Assembly (NCBI RefSeq): GCF_900258035.1
Contig: NZ_OGTP01000004.1
Coordinates: 62,001-126,000 of the forward strand
DNA: 64,000 nucleotides
DNA from: Caballeronia novacaledonica
GTDB taxonomy: Bacteria > Pseudomonadota > Gammaproteobacteria > Burkholderiales > Burkholderiaceae
Direction: 5' to 3'
The translations under genes and the position numbers were made by a program. Each line of letters opens with the position of its first letter. Within the stretch, counting starts at the first letter, position 1. The notes under the pieces are model-generated. The model made no database searches. It worked only from the letters and a program-made list of their open reading frames with translations, and was not told the origin of the DNA. Below, in pieces: positions 63,463-64,000 of this stretch.

Positions 63463-64000
63463 TCAAGGACGAACGCGGATAATCGTCTTCCCATTGAACC
63501 GCTTGGGCCCGTTGAAGGTGGCGATGGCGTCGTCGAGAGTCGAGACGTTGCCGATGTGTGTCCGCAACCGTCCGTCCCGCACCCGCTGGACGATCTCACC
63601 GAGTTGCGCGCGATTGGACTCGACAACGAAGTCGACCGTCAGGCCGTCGGCGGGCCGCGCCTCGGTCGGCCCGGCGATGGTCACCAGCGTTCCTCCGGCG
63701 CGAATCAGGGCTGCAGACCGCCTGGCAATGTCGCCGCCGAAGACATCGAAAACCAGATCGACGCCGCCGACGTCTTCGAGGGTGTCGTTCTCGAGGTCGA
63801 CGAACTCGTGCACGCCGAAGTCGAGCGCCGTTTGACGGTGGAGCGCGCGTCCAGTGCCGATGACGTAGGCGCCGTCCTCACGCGCAAGCTGAATCGCCAT
63901 CGACCCCACTACGCCCGCCGCGCCGTGCACGAGGACGCTCTGCCCCGACCGAAGGCCGCCGTGCTCGAACAGTCCCTGCCACGCGGTCAGACCCGGCATC
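63463..64000 (-). CDS. NADP-dependent quinone oxidoreductase (5' end outside window)
   Basis: The frame continues beyond the right edge, so only the C-terminal 178 or so residues are visible. LTAWQGLFEHGGLRSGQSVLVHGAAGVVGSMAIQLA is the nucleotide-binding Rossmann region of MDR zinc-independent quinone reductases, and VDLVFDVFGGD, GGTLVTIAGP and GKTIIRV follow. The N-terminal catalytic domain lies outside. Between it and the cupin gene a short GST-like tail (ARPAVLRGLEVA, about 63330-63370) may be a remnant. Confidence 0.88.
   Translation of the reverse strand, partial: MPGLTAWQGLFEHGGLRSGQSVLVHGAAGVVGSMAIQLAREDGAYVIGTGRALHRQTALDFGVHEFVDLENDTLEDVGGVDLVFDVFGGDIARRSAALIRAGGTLVTIAGPTEARPADGLTVDFVVESNRAQLGEIVQRVRDGRLRTHIGNVSTLDDAIATFNGPKRFNGKTIIRVRP

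Noticed and set aside
1-64000. CRISPR arrays, tRNA or rRNA genes, intact IS elements, prophage
   Set aside because: None seen: no regularly spaced repeats, no transposase or integrase of normal length, no structural RNA motif recognised.

Overview
The window looks like chromosomal or chromid DNA of a Burkholderiaceae bacterium close to Caballeronia/Paraburkholderia. This rests on the high GC, the dense overlapping operons, a Burkholderia-type trimeric porin, a phasin, an ArsR-SRPBCC pair, a Nit1C nitrilase cluster and an apionate-type RuBisCO-like operon. It is inference from gene content and protein resemblance; no database search was run. I saw no rRNA, tRNA, CRISPR array, intact insertion sequence or prophage.

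Layout. 1-7 kb: a partial phospholipase D-like gene, a NUDIX hydrolase, a CHAD protein, then a tight three-gene unit of a HigA-type regulator, a two-domain KaiC-like ATPase and a hybrid histidine kinase. 7-16 kb: phasin, Tat-exported purple-acid-phosphatase-like enzyme, flavin reductase, SulP transporter with a hairpin-rich leader, DUF2934 protein, periplasmic YbhB-like protein, SRPBCC/ArsR pair, heme-type membrane protein. 16-22.5 kb: two paralogous cysteine hydrolases, an MFS transporter, an AcuI/YhdH-like reductase, an HxlR regulator and an aldehyde dehydrogenase. Both hydrolase promoters carry the same 16-bp palindromic site exactly between -35 and -10. 22.6-27.7 kb: glutamate decarboxylase, a truncated ICL/PEP-mutase gene, a secreted alpha/beta hydrolase, an FAD monooxygenase. 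27.8-36.4 kb: a MocR regulator divergent from an eight-gene Nit1C cluster behind a sigma-54-type promoter. 36.8-43.8 kb: a secreted 2H phosphoesterase and an apionate catabolic operon (MFS, ApnO, RuBisCO-like OiaX, OiaK, GntR). 44-49.5 kb: LysR, a TetR-controlled epimerase/DoxX pair with twin operators, a Phd/ParE toxin-antitoxin pair, and two exported proteins.

49.9-53.4 kb is a decayed stretch: a multiply frameshifted dapA-family gene, a LysR gene and a livF gene both cut at one tail-to-tail junction, and a livK gene missing its 5' half. It abuts a type I restriction-modification locus (hsdM-hsdS-hsdR, 53.5-59.7 kb) whose hsdR is out of frame at a run of six T. 59.9-64 kb: porin, a DUF2000 fragment, DUF3788, GNAT, cupin and a partial quinone oxidoreductase.

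The strongest regulatory stories are the shared HxlR-type operators, the MocR/sigma-54 nit promoter region, the TetR twin operators, and the inverted repeat that loops the higA-like ribosome site.
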